Shown here: positions 46,014 through 54,178 of the stretch, one piece after another
How the letters are laid out: every line of letters starts with the position of its first letter
Position numbering within the stretch: position 1 is the first letter of the stretch
Source of the DNA: Falsibacillus albus
GTDB lineage: Bacteria; Bacillota; Bacilli; Bacillales; DSM-25281
Length of the DNA stretch: 64,000 nucleotides
Assembly (NCBI RefSeq): GCF_003668575.1
Contig: NZ_RCVZ01000009.1
Location: 62,001 to 126,000 of the forward strand
Reading direction: 5' to 3'
The notes under the pieces: generated by a model
Told to the model about the DNA's origin: nothing
Databases searched by the model: none
Seen by the model: only the letters and a program-made list of their open reading frames with translations
Translations under genes and position numbers: made by a program

Positions 46014-46257
46014 GGATAACCACCCCGAGATATTCCATTTAGCTTTATAGACGTAGCCCTACTGTAAAATGTCCCATTTCCCCTTCCCTTTCTAAAATTT
46101 TTTCATCAAAAGCAGACTATTACTAATGTTATTTATATTTTCACATTAGAATAAAGCGCACCTTCATTTTCAAAGTCAGCATTTGTTCAGTGCAAAATAA
46201 AAGTACAGAGGTTTGAAATGATTTTGTACATAACTTTGCAATAAAAAAGACTTGCCA
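46014..46257. other. intergenic region upstream of the sigma pseudogene
   Basis: AT-rich noncoding DNA that should hold the former sigma-operon promoter on the minus strand; no clear element or gene seen. Traces of a dispersed repeat follow at 46258 and of the GC-rich element tail at about 46327-46375 (GATTGATAGCTGC). Confidence 0.35.
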
Positions 46258-46303
46258 GCCCCAGGGGGACGAGGAGACAGTTCCCGTGTCGCGGCATTGA
46301 AAC
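46258..46303. repeat. GGGGACAGTTCC-type dispersed repeat
   Basis: CCAGGGGGACGAGGAGACAG, TTCCCGTGTCGCGGCATTGAA; resembles 47313 and 49587, where GTGTCC is also followed by a TGAA-containing tail. Confidence 0.6.
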
Positions 46304-46390
46304 CAAATTGAGCTAGTGAATGTTATTCGAGCGAGGCACCTGCATCCGCCCCTCACGGATTGATAGCTGCTTGAATAATAGTTTCCAATA

Positions 46391-46420
46391 TTGTAAAATA
46401 ATTAAAGTTTTAACTATTCT
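46391..46420 (+). promoter_or_regulatory. possible promoter of the leader-pyrH transcript
   Basis: TTGTAA (46391-46396), an 18-base spacer and TATTCT (46415-46420), about 20 bases before the leader-ORF start. Moderate match only. Confidence 0.4.
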
Positions 46421-46440
46421 GAAAAAGAGGGGTGGAAGGG

Positions 46441-46563
46441 ATGAACTTTAAAGATTCGCGTTTGCCGATTAACCCCATTCATTCTTTTTACTATATGAAT
46501 TTTAATATTAGGAGTCAAAGTTCAATATACTTTGGCTCTTTTATTTTGAGGAGGATCCTATGA
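46441..46563 (+). CDS. possible 40-residue leader peptide overlapping pyrH
   Basis: An ATG eight bases after GAGGGG opens 40 codons (starts MNFKDSRLPIN) and ends in TGA at 46561-46563, overlapping the pyrH ATG (46560) by four bases (ATGA). The 3' part of the frame runs through a terminator hairpin (46511-46540). Such coupling of a leader, terminator and gene suggests attenuation, but translation is not shown. Confidence 0.4.
   Translation: MNFKDSRLPINPIHSFYYMNFNIRSQSSIYFGSFILRRIL
46511..46540 (+). terminator. intrinsic terminator inside the pyrH leader (candidate attenuator)
   Basis: GAGTCAAAGT and ACTTTGGCTC (46512-46521, 46529-46538) pair over ten positions with one T-G wobble, followed by TTTTATTTT, only about 20 bases before the pyrH start. 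Confidence 0.7.
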
Positions 46564-47297
46564 CCAGGTATAAAAGAGTTTTAATTAAACTAAGCGGTGG
46601 GGCATTAGCAGATGAAAACGGCGAAAGCTTCGGAGTGGACAATTTAGAACACATAACCAATGAGATCATATCCCTGGTCAAAATCGGTGTGGAAGTTTCT
46701 ATTGTGGTCGGAGGCGGCAATATCTTCAGAGGGAATCTAGCAAGCCAATGGGGGATCGACAGGGTCGAGGCTGATAATATTGGCACTCTAGGCACGATTA
46801 TAAACAGCCTGATGCTGAGGGGAGTGCTGAAAGCGAAGACCAAAAAAGAAGTGCGGGTGATGACATCCGTGCCCGCACCGTCTGTAGCAGAACCGTATAT
46901 TCGCTTAAGGGCGATGCACCATTTAGAGAAAGGTTACATCGTTATTTTTGGTGGAGGCAATGGTCAACCGTTTGTGACGACCGATTATCCAAGTGTACAG
47001 CGGGCTGTCGAAATGAATTGCGAAGCACTATTTGTTGCGAAACAGGGTGTGGACGGTGTATTTACTTCTGATCCGAATGTCGATGAAGACGCCAAAATGT
47101 ATCGTCACTTAAACTATCATGATGTAGTTCGAAATAATATAAAGGTTATGGACCAATCAGCCCTATTGCTTGCCAGGGATTTTGAATTGCCTGTCCATAT
47201 CTTTAATTTTAATCAAGCAGGCGCAATGGAAAGACTATGTTCTGGAGAGGAAATAGGCACCTTAATCGGCCTTGATGAAACCGCTTTGCAGGAGTGA
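46560..47297 (+). CDS. pyrH: UMP kinase paralogue
   Basis: A 245-residue amino-acid-kinase-fold protein of the PyrH family: IKLSGGALA, IVVGGGNIFRG, ADNIGTLGTIINSL and VDGVFTSDPN are conserved. It would phosphorylate UMP to UDP. The usual GGTGNP nucleotide-site motif reads GGGNGQP here, and the gene is not in the rpsB-tsf-pyrH-frr cluster, so it is probably a second, diverged copy. GAGGAGG precedes the ATG. A leader frame and terminator lie directly upstream, suggesting attenuation control. Confidence 0.88.
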   Translation: MTRYKRVLIKLSGGALADENGESFGVDNLEHITNEIISLVKIGVEVSIVVGGGNIFRGNLASQWGIDRVEADNIGTLGTIINSLMLRGVLKAKTKKEVRVMTSVPAPSVAEPYIRLRAMHHLEKGYIVIFGGGNGQPFVTTDYPSVQRAVEMNCEALFVAKQGVDGVFTSDPNVDEDAKMYRHLNYHDVVRNNIKVMDQSALLLARDFELPVHIFNFNQAGAMERLCSGEEIGTLIGLDETALQE

Positions 47298-47312
47298 TTC
47301 GATCTTCAATGC

Positions 47313-47384
47313 CCAAGGGGACAGTTCCATGTCCCGGTAATGAAGCCAAAAGGAAAGGGACGAGGAACCTGATCCTCCGTGTCG
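47313..47384. repeat. double GGGGACAG/GGGACGAGG dispersed repeat
   Basis: AAGGGGACAGTTCC..TGTCCCGGTAATGAAGCC followed at once by AAAGGGACGAGGAACC, CCGTGTCGATG; two partial copies of the family seen at 43979, 44630, 46258 and 49587. It fills the gap after the UMP kinase paralogue. Confidence 0.65.
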
Positions 47385-47447
47385 ATGTTTCATAAATAAA
47401 ATTGGTAATTAGTTAAAGGCAGGCCAATTGAAAAAGGAGAACCTAAA

Positions 47448-48452
47448 GTGGAGAATCTTAAAAATATCATAAACTGGGTAGAGGATATAAGAGAAAAAAA
47501 TAAGAGTAGTGCTTCTTCGTTATATATACTAAAAAATAACGAAGTGATTTTAGAACATTATTGTGGTTATCATTCTAATTCTGCTGGTGCACTTCCCATC
47601 AGCACATCTTCTCGATTCAATGTAGCATCTGCAAGAAAAAGCTATCTCGGTTTAGCAGTGGCATATGCTCTTTATGAAGGGAAAATAAAAAGCCTTGATG
47701 ACTTCGCAACTGAATATTTAGAGGAAATGGATGAACAGCTCCTTGGGAAGACCACATTACGGCATCTAGTCACTCATTCCCACGGGTTACACGAAAAAGA
47801 CGATGGTACTATTTTTAGAGAATTTGCCCCAGGGCATGGGTGGGCTTATAGAGGGATTAATGTGTTAATGATGACGGAGCTGGTAAATAAACTTTTTAAT
47901 AAAAGCTTTCCGGAACTATTAAACGAGAGAGTATTTATCCCTTTAGGTTTACAGAATACTGGTTGGCAAACCACGGAGGATGAAGCACTGGTAAAAGAAA
48001 TTATTAATCCAGATGAAGAGGGGCATTATAAGTTGGGGAGTTCCAGTGATGGGACACAATCCAACCTGTATACTACGGCCTCAGAGTTTGCGCAATGGGG
48101 AAATCTACATTTAAATAAAGGCTTTGGGAATGGCAAACAGATCATTCCAGAAGAAGTTATCAAAATTGCGACTCAAATTCATAGTCCCTCTTACCGGAAT
48201 CATAACCTCCCTCAAAATGGAATGTTCTGGTATGTACAGGGGGCTCCTGCCAAGTACAGCGAGATCGGGGATAGGGTCCCAAAAGGTTCTTATCAAATAT
48301 TAGGAATAACAGGGCCAACTCTATTAGTTATTCCCCAATACAATTTGGTCGTGGCAAAAATGTATAACAAGCGCTATAACTACGGCGGGGACAATTATCT
48401 TTATTACTTAAAAGAATTTAGTAATATCGTGGCTGATACATTTAGAGAATAA
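47448..48452 (+). CDS. serine hydrolase, beta-lactamase (class C/PBP4*) fold
   Basis: A 334-residue protein with SxxK in VASARKSYLG (catalytic Ser and Lys near residues 62-65), the second-site Tyr in HGWAYRG (where YxN is usual, so one residue deviates) and a GITGPTL segment near the C-terminus in place of KTG. No signal peptide, so probably intracellular; esterase or peptidase activity is more likely than penicillin hydrolysis. GTG start eight bases after AAGGAG. Confidence 0.85.
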   Translation: MENLKNIINWVEDIREKNKSSASSLYILKNNEVILEHYCGYHSNSAGALPISTSSRFNVASARKSYLGLAVAYALYEGKIKSLDDFATEYLEEMDEQLLGKTTLRHLVTHSHGLHEKDDGTIFREFAPGHGWAYRGINVLMMTELVNKLFNKSFPELLNERVFIPLGLQNTGWQTTEDEALVKEIINPDEEGHYKLGSSSDGTQSNLYTTASEFAQWGNLHLNKGFGNGKQIIPEEVIKIATQIHSPSYRNHNLPQNGMFWYVQGAPAKYSEIGDRVPKGSYQILGITGPTLLVIPQYNLVVAKMYNKRYNYGGDNYLYYLKEFSNIVADTFRE

Positions 48453-48481
48453 TTGTTTTGAAGAAAATATACTTTGAGTAA

Positions 48482-48515
48482 CGGTGAAAAAACTGCTAAC
48501 GCTACGTTTTAGCAG
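48482..48515 (+). terminator. hairpin after the serine hydrolase gene
   Basis: ACTGCTAA and TTAGCAGT (about 48491-48498, 48509-48516) form a stem without a clear T-run. Confidence 0.45.
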
Positions 48516-48622
48516 TATAACGTACATTTAGTTAGATAAGAAAAATTTCTCTTTTATATTCTTGGAATTAATTGTATTATTATCTTGTCAGGAAGTATAA
48601 GGAAACGAAGGAGGGGATTGTG

Positions 48623-48688
48623 ATGAAAACAATAAAAAAAATAAAGCAAATTGATACGATGGTTTCTTTCCCCTCATTAAACACGTAA
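48623..48688 (+). CDS. possible 21-residue micropeptide (leader)
   Basis: An ATG directly downstream of GAAGGAGGGGATTGTG, one of the strongest ribosome binding sites in the window, opens a short basic frame (starts MKTIKKIKQID, ends PSLNT). A terminator follows 27 bases after the stop, and an acetyltransferase gene starts 66 bases beyond that. It may be a regulatory leader or an independent micropeptide. Confidence 0.4.
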   Translation: MKTIKKIKQIDTMVSFPSLNT

Positions 48689-48714
48689 GAAATAATAGCT
48701 ATTATTAAAACAAA

Positions 48715-48746
48715 CAAGGCCTTCGTATGAAACGGAGGTCTTTATT
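48715..48746 (+). terminator. terminator between micropeptide and GNAT gene
   Basis: AAGGCCTTCGT/ACGGAGGTCTT arms (11 positions, two wobble pairs) followed by TATTTATG. Confidence 0.65.
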
Positions 48747-48810
48747 TATGTTTTATTTTCCATCCTGATAAAAGCACAATCTATTACGAATATAAGGAGA
48801 GAAATGCTAT

Positions 48811-49398
48811 ATGGAGATTAGAAGATATAGATCAGAAGACGAAGAAGGATGGGTTCGCTGTAGAGTACTTTCATTTTTAGATACAGCTTACTTTGATAAC
48901 GTATTAAAGGAAAAAGAAACATACGATTATCCATCGATTGAGTTAGTAGCCGTGATCGATAATCAAATTGTAGGTTTATTGGATATTGAGTATGAAACGC
49001 AGGAACGTACAGTTTGTTCAAGGGGAAAAGGAATGGGTGGAATGATGTGGCATATAGCGGTCCATCCGGATTTCCGCCGAAGAGGGATAGGAGGAAAATT
49101 ACTCTTAGAAGCTGAAAGAATTTCTAAAAACATTGGATTGAACCGTATTGAAGCATGGACGAGGGACGATGAATGGGTGAATCGATGGTACGAGCATAAC
49201 CATTTTAAAAAAGTAGAATCGTATCTTCAAGTATTCATTGATGGTGGAGAAGAATTAAAGGGAGTAATCAAAACTGAAATTCCTAAGTTATACCCTGTTC
49301 AAACATTTGCTCATTATATCGGTGAGGATATAGGGATGATTAAGCGTTCATTCAAGCGAGTGCACGAATGCTATTGTTTCGAGAAGCAGTTGGTATAG
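48811..49398 (+). CDS. GNAT-family N-acetyltransferase
   Basis: A 195-residue protein with MEIRRYRSEDEEGWVRCR at the start and the acetyl-CoA-binding HIAVHPDFRRRGIGGKLL. The C-terminal 60 residues extend the fold (YPVQTFAHYIGED). Substrate unknown; members include drug and polyamine acetyltransferases. AAGGAGAG precedes the ATG. The upstream leader frame and terminator may regulate it. Closed by a strong terminator. Confidence 0.88.
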   Translation: MEIRRYRSEDEEGWVRCRVLSFLDTAYFDNVLKEKETYDYPSIELVAVIDNQIVGLLDIEYETQERTVCSRGKGMGGMMWHIAVHPDFRRRGIGGKLLLEAERISKNIGLNRIEAWTRDDEWVNRWYEHNHFKKVESYLQVFIDGGEELKGVIKTEIPKLYPVQTFAHYIGEDIGMIKRSFKRVHECYCFEKQLV

Positions 49399-49418
49399 CT
49401 TTTAAATCAACGGGGAAT

Positions 49419-49456
49419 TGCTGAAGATCGGATAATGGATCTTCAGCTTTTTCTTT
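49419..49456 (+). terminator. terminator after the GNAT gene
   Basis: GCTGAAGATC/GATCTTCAGC arms around GGATAATG followed by TTTTTCTTT. Confidence 0.88.
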
Positions 49457-49586
49457 ATTGGAATAAATTTCTTGATATAAACAAAGTGATTTGAAATAAT
49501 TGGTAATATGTTGGCGGTGAGATGAGAGATTATCTTGTAGGATCAATATGCTCTATAGTTTTGTGGGGGAAATTGAGATGACACTA

Positions 49587-49622
49587 TTAGTCGAGGGGAC
49601 AGGGGACGTGTCCAGGTCATGA
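49587..49622. repeat. GGGGACAG dispersed repeat
   Basis: GTCGAGGGGACAGGGGACGT then GTCCAGGTCATGAAA, a further copy of the family at 46258 and 47313. Confidence 0.55.
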
Positions 49623-49668
49623 AAAATAAATGTTATTGGAACAAAAGTTCAAAGGGGGATGAAGATTC

Positions 49669-50145
49669 ATGAATTATAAAATTAGAAAAAGAACAAAAGA
49701 AGATGTCCATGAATTCATTACTTGGACGTATGACGGCATATATTCTTTTTACGATAATAATATTCAAGAAGAAAAGATTAATGGATTCCTTCAAAGCATA
49801 GATAATGATCAGTTCTATTCAGTCATCGATGATCAAGGTCAATTAATAGGGAATTGTGAGTTCTTTAATGTAGGGGAAGCTCCTGAAGAGATTTTAGCGG
49901 TTGGTGTTCAAATGAAACCTTCTTTGACTGGAGAAGGGAACGGTTTAACGTTTATACAAGCAATCATTGACCAAGGGAGAGAACTTCTAGGCTATGACCA
50001 CTTAGAACTGGCAGTGGCTCACTTTAATAAGCGGGCAATAAAACTTTATGAAAAGGCAGGCTTTAAAAGAAAGGGAGACTTTCAAAATAATATAAGAGGT
50101 GAAAACTATAATTTCATCATAATGGAAAAGGATTGGGGAGAGTAA
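49669..50145 (+). CDS. GNAT-family N-acetyltransferase
   Basis: A 158-residue GNAT protein (NYKIRKRTKEDVHEFITW; core VGVQMKPSLTGEGNGLTFIQAII; KRAIKLYEKAGFKRKG). It resembles small-molecule or ribosomal-protein acetyltransferases. AAAGGGGGATG stands upstream. Base composition is AT-rich, like its neighbours. Confidence 0.88.
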   Translation: MNYKIRKRTKEDVHEFITWTYDGIYSFYDNNIQEEKINGFLQSIDNDQFYSVIDDQGQLIGNCEFFNVGEAPEEILAVGVQMKPSLTGEGNGLTFIQAIIDQGRELLGYDHLELAVAHFNKRAIKLYEKAGFKRKGDFQNNIRGENYNFIIMEKDWGE

Positions 50146-50255
50146 GTTTGATGGGATTAATGTTTAATATTTTTGTGGAACTTACTTATTAAACAAACGC
50201 CGTAGGTTAGCTGTAAGTGGTTTTTGTTGTTAATCATTCACAAAGGTGTGTTCTT

Positions 50256-50771
50256 ATGGATGTTAGAAGAGCGGGAAATGAAGATGCTCCAGGAATTGCG
50301 AAAGTTCACGTTGATAGTTGGAGAACGACTTATAAAAACATAATGTCAGATGAGTTTTTAATGAAGATATCATACGAACAAAGAACAGATTTATGGAATA
50401 AAAATATTTCTAAAGATGGTAATTATGTATTTGTAGCAGAAAATAATAATGGAGATATTGTTGGATTTGCGGATTGTGGAAAGAGAGAAAATAATGAGGT
50501 AGAAGACTCTGGTGATTTAACATCTATATATATCCTTGAAGAATATCAAGGAATAGGAATTGGAAAAGAGCTAATGAAACAACTATTTCTTCAATTCCAA
50601 GAATTGAACTACAATAAGGTTTTTGTGGAAGTATTAAAAGATAATAAAGCACGTTTTTTCTATGAATTTTACGGTGCAAAATTACTAAAAACAGAAAAAA
50701 TAAAAATTGCTAGTGTTGAATTAGAGCTTCTCATATATGGATGGGATAATGTTAAAGATGTTGTTATTTAA
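50256..50771 (+). CDS. GNAT-family N-acetyltransferase
   Basis: A 171-residue full-length GNAT protein (MDVRRAGNEDAPGIAKVHVD, SIYILEEYQGIGIGKELMK). It is the intact relative of the truncated frame at 31260. ATG 50256 lies after AAAGGTGTG; the frame is open further upstream but without a ribosome binding site. Substrate unknown. Confidence 0.88.
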   Translation: MDVRRAGNEDAPGIAKVHVDSWRTTYKNIMSDEFLMKISYEQRTDLWNKNISKDGNYVFVAENNNGDIVGFADCGKRENNEVEDSGDLTSIYILEEYQGIGIGKELMKQLFLQFQELNYNKVFVEVLKDNKARFFYEFYGAKLLKTEKIKIASVELELLIYGWDNVKDVVI

Positions 50772-50927
50772 TCATTTTATTTTCACTATCGGGGCTTTAA
50801 TTGAATGAGTTATATATCATATCAAATCAAAAAGCTCTTAGGTTTGAATATTTCCTAAACTTTATTATTTATTATGATATTTGTATTGCGCCATTCAATT
50901 AAAGGTGAATAAAAAAGGAGGCACTAA

Positions 50928-51731
50928 ATGGTTTATAAATGGGAAACGTGCCCTTCTAAGGTTAGAGCTATTATATTTAATCTAAAAAATGAAATTATGA
51001 AAATACTTAACGAAGATATTATTGGTTTTTATATTCATGGTTCTTTGGCTATGGGAGGATTTAACCCGAAGAAAAGCGATATTGATGTTTTAGTCGTCAC
51101 TCCAAAATCAATAAAAGTTGATGCGAAAAGGAAATTAGCGAAGCTCTTATTAATGTATTCTAATTCTCCATTTCCAATAGAAATAAGCTTTATCAACAAA
51201 GATCAATTAAAAAACTGGCTTCATCCTTGTCCCTTTGATTTTCATTATAGTGAGGTTTGGAGAGGGAGGTATGAAAATGATTTGTTAAAGGGAACAGACA
51301 ATTTTTTAAACGACAGTATTAACACTGATCCAGATTTAGCAGCTCATGTAACTATAACCAAAAATAGAGGAATATGTGTAGAAGGCAAACCTATTGACCA
51401 AGTGTTCCCTTTAATTCCATGTGGAGACTATACAGCCTCAATAATTGGAGATTTTCAAGAGTGTATAGAGAATATTGAAGAAGATCCAACTTATTGCACG
51501 CTAAATTTGATTAGAGTGTTTTGGTATTTAAAAGAGGGAGTCATTTCATCTAAGCAGGAAGCTGGGGAATGGGGATTATTAACACTCCCGAAAGAGATGG
51601 GGGATACAATTAAAAAAGTAATCGATTGTTATGGAACGGAAAAAGATGCTAATGGTTTTGAAAAAGATGAACTATTGGTGATAAAAGATTATATAGCGAA
51701 AAATGTCCAAGCATTGAAAAAGGGTTTATAG
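50928..51731 (+). CDS. aminoglycoside adenylyltransferase-like nucleotidyltransferase (ANT(9)/AadA type)
   Basis: A 267-residue protein with the NTase motif HGSLAMGGFNPKKSDIDVLVV (GS and DxD metal ligands) and the C-terminal domain of ANT(3'')/ANT(9) enzymes (AHVTITKNRGICVEGKPI, YCTLNLIRVFWYLKEG). Family members adenylate streptomycin or spectinomycin; length and motifs fit, but specificity is not proven. AAAGGAGG precedes the ATG. It sits among acetyltransferase and hydrolase genes, an accessory, possibly resistance-related neighbourhood. Confidence 0.85.
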   Translation: MVYKWETCPSKVRAIIFNLKNEIMKILNEDIIGFYIHGSLAMGGFNPKKSDIDVLVVTPKSIKVDAKRKLAKLLLMYSNSPFPIEISFINKDQLKNWLHPCPFDFHYSEVWRGRYENDLLKGTDNFLNDSINTDPDLAAHVTITKNRGICVEGKPIDQVFPLIPCGDYTASIIGDFQECIENIEEDPTYCTLNLIRVFWYLKEGVISSKQEAGEWGLLTLPKEMGDTIKKVIDCYGTEKDANGFEKDELLVIKDYIAKNVQALKKGL

Positions 51732-51746
51732 AGTAGTTTTTATGGG

Positions 51747-52787
51747 GTGAGTGAATTGGGATTCGATGATATTAACATGAAAGAAAGAATGAAGCATTAT
51801 CATGTGATGGGTTTAAGCCTTGCTTTGATTGAAAATGGAGAAGTTAGCGTGGTTGATCAATATGGTTTGAATGAAACAGGAACCACGAATGCTGTAAAAA
51901 CAGATTCCATCTTCAATGCCTGTTCAATAAGCAAGTTCTTAACAGCGATGATCGTTATGGTGTTAACAGAAAAGGGAGTGCTTGATTTAGATGAGGATGT
52001 AAACAGTAAGCTGAAATCTTGGAAAGTTCCTGATTTTGAACTTATTACTAGTAAAAAAGTGACTTTGCGTCATTTACTGAGTCATCAATCAGGAATTATC
52101 GATCCAGATGATAGTATTTCTGAGCTCAATCCTAGAGAAGGAATTCCTTCAATGGTTGAGTTACTTGAAGGGAAGACACCATATTGTAAAGCGCCAATTA
52201 AGGTGACTTTTGAGCCTGAAAGTGATTTTCACTATTCCGATGCTGGATTTTGTATTATACAAATACTGATTGAAGATGTAACCGGAAAGTCTTTTGAAGA
52301 TGTAGCAACCGAACAAATCTTTAATCCGTTAAAAATGGACAATAGCTTTTTCGCGAAAACTACAGAATTAAACGAGACCTTTTCCTGCGGGCATAACAAA
52401 GCTGGCCATTTAGTTGATGGAAAATATACTGTTTATCCTTATCCAGCGGCATCTGGACTATGGACAACCCCTGCAGATCTAGCGAGATTGGTAATCGAAT
52501 TAATGAATTCATTAAAAGGTGAAAGTGAAATTGGACTTTCTCAGCTGAAGGCATCAGAGATGATTCACTCTCAAGGTTGTAAAGAGTGGACGGGGCTTGG
52601 CGTATTTTTAGATGGTGCAGAAAAAGGAATTGAAATTTCATCCCTTGGGTGGGGAGTCGGCTACCAATGTATGATGGCTGCTGCTCCTTATATGGGGAGT
52701 GGTTTGGTGATCATGACGAATACAGATTCAGGCGTTCATCAATTGGAAGGAATCATAGGAGAGGTTTATCGCTCCTTTACCTCTTGA
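51747..52787 (+). CDS. serine hydrolase, beta-lactamase fold
   Basis: A 346-residue protein with SxxK in ACSISKFLTA (near residue 60), YSDAG (YxN-like) and a C-terminal GWGVGYQ segment. No signal peptide. Related in fold but not closely in sequence to the protein at 47448; esterase or D-amino-acid peptidase activity is likely. The start is uncertain: GTG 51747 or TTG 51756 (spaced better from GGGGTGA). Begins 16 bases after the adenylyltransferase gene, probably cotranscribed. Confidence 0.85.
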   Translation: MSELGFDDINMKERMKHYHVMGLSLALIENGEVSVVDQYGLNETGTTNAVKTDSIFNACSISKFLTAMIVMVLTEKGVLDLDEDVNSKLKSWKVPDFELITSKKVTLRHLLSHQSGIIDPDDSISELNPREGIPSMVELLEGKTPYCKAPIKVTFEPESDFHYSDAGFCIIQILIEDVTGKSFEDVATEQIFNPLKMDNSFFAKTTELNETFSCGHNKAGHLVDGKYTVYPYPAASGLWTTPADLARLVIELMNSLKGESEIGLSQLKASEMIHSQGCKEWTGLGVFLDGAEKGIEISSLGWGVGYQCMMAAAPYMGSGLVIMTNTDSGVHQLEGIIGEVYRSFTS

Positions 52788-52813
52788 TACCATTGATTGA
52801 CTGTTGAAAATGT

Positions 52814-52835
52814 AAATGAGGAGCATCGATATATG
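52814..52835 (+). repeat. 22-bp perfect duplicate (copy 1) with RBS and ATG
   Basis: The 22 bases are identical to 54157-54178, where they provide the ribosome binding site and start codon of a GNAT gene. Here the ATG (52833) opens only 20 codons. A GTGGGACGG string also occurs near both copies (52862, 54127). It lies just downstream of the serine hydrolase and of the convergent mraY paralogue. Confidence 0.8.
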
Positions 52836-52914
52836 AACCCAAAAGCTGGATTTAATAATGCGTGGGACGGAACAAATCCCTCTGCCCCGCCATAATGCAT
52901 AGCCTCGTCACTTT

Positions 52915-53871
52915 TTAAGGAGTAAGAAACAATTTCCAATAAGCCAAACAGATAATAACACAAAACCAAGAAATAAATCCAAACACCGCGACAATTGTAG
53001 TTTCGGACCACCCATATTTTAAGCCAAAGTGATAATGGATGGGAGTCATTCTAAAAATACGCTTATGAGTAAGTTTAAATGACGCGACTTGTAAAATAAC
53101 CGAAAGTTGTTCAGCAAAATAGATAAAGAACAAAATGGGAATTAAAATTTCAACTTTTTCAATGACAGCAAGAAATGAAAGCGATCCCCCGATAGCTAAT
53201 GAACCAGTATCCCCCATAAAAGCTTTGGCAGGATATATATTATAAATGAGAAATCCGAGTAAACATCCCATCATAATCAAGCAAAAAAGCTGCACCTCTG
53301 GTCTGTCTGAAACCACAAAAAAGAAAAAGTATGTAGGGATTGCAACCACGCCTAAAAGACCGTCTAAACCATCCGTGAAATTGATGGCATTTGCAGAACC
53401 TACGACAAATAACGTGATGACAATGACATATACCACCATTGGAAGATTCAACGAAATATGTTTATAAATATTAATGCTGGTATCCACGCCGATATTGTTG
53501 ATCACAAAATAAAGCAAAGTACTGGTAAAAATAAATTGAAATAAAAGTTTGGTTTTCCCCGATACCCCTCCTGGATCTTGACGAGAAGCTTTCCAAAAAT
53601 CATCCAAAAATCCAACAAAACTAAAAAGAATATAGGTAACAGACAAGAAATACATGATTGGTGTAGGTGAGTAAAGATTAGATACGATAATTCCTACAAA
53701 AAGAATAAGTCCAAACATTAACGGAGTGCCTTTTTTTAACTGATGATCGGACGGAAGTTCTTTTCTGATCGGTTGAATGAGCCTAAGTTTTCTCAAAACA
53801 GCAATTAAAAGTGGAGATAAAGCCGCAACAACTAGAAAAGCAATGAATGCTGGGATTATTTGATCACGCAC
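52915..53871 (-). CDS. mraY: MraY-family phospho-N-acetylmuramoyl-pentapeptide transferase paralogue
   Basis: The 318-residue polytopic protein has about ten membrane segments and all MraY motifs: GFLDDFWK, NFTDGLDGL, AFMGDTGSLAIGG and the HIII motif MTPIHYHFGLKYGWSE. It transfers phospho-MurNAc-pentapeptide to undecaprenyl phosphate (lipid I synthesis). It stands alone, away from mur genes, so it is probably an accessory copy, perhaps used under stress, in spores or as a drug-insensitive version. GTG start nine bases after AAAGGAG. Confidence 0.92.
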   Translation of the reverse strand: MRDQIIPAFIAFLVVAALSPLLIAVLRKLRLIQPIRKELPSDHQLKKGTPLMFGLILFVGIIVSNLYSPTPIMYFLSVTYILFSFVGFLDDFWKASRQDPGGVSGKTKLLFQFIFTSTLLYFVINNIGVDTSINIYKHISLNLPMVVYVIVITLFVVGSANAINFTDGLDGLLGVVAIPTYFFFFVVSDRPEVQLFCLIMMGCLLGFLIYNIYPAKAFMGDTGSLAIGGSLSFLAVIEKVEILIPILFFIYFAEQLSVILQVASFKLTHKRIFRMTPIHYHFGLKYGWSETTIVAVFGFISWFCVIICLAYWKLFLTP

Positions 53872-54009
53872 TATTCTTTACTCCTTTTCCTCATTATTAT
53901 CTATAATCAGTTCTAGAAAACTCATTAATTTCCTCTATTCCATTCAGCCTAAGGACTATCATGTATAAAAATAAGATTTGATTTTTCCGGAGGCGCTGTA
54001 AATTTTTAT

Positions 54010-54085
54010 CGCGCTTTTTTGCTGAATAAAATTATTAAGTTATTAAAATGATTGGTATTAAGTTAAATGGCAGGATTGTTTAAAA
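54010..54085. repeat. TTTTTTGCTGAA-type dispersed repeat, copy
   Basis: GCGCTTTTTTGCTGAATAAA, ATTATTAAG, GATTGGTATTAAGTTAAATG and GCAGGATTG, matching the order seen at 41022. It fills the gap between mraY and the GNAT gene, which otherwise shows no gene. Confidence 0.6.
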
Positions 54086-54156
54086 GAGTAGAGAAATAAT
54101 TAAAAATAGTGAAGTTGTTCTTTTATGTGGGACGGGCGATGCGTGTTCAAAAATCC

Positions 54157-54178
54157 AAATGAGGAGCATCGATATATG
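54157..54178 (+). repeat. 22-bp perfect duplicate (copy 2): RBS and start of the GNAT gene
   Basis: Identical to 52814-52835. Contains GAGGAG and, after a 9-base spacer, the ATG of the gene at 54176. Confidence 0.8.

Noticed and set aside
52833-52895. 20-codon frame after the 22-bp duplicate
   Set aside because: Likely a by-product of the duplicated start region; composition gives no support and no conservation can be seen.
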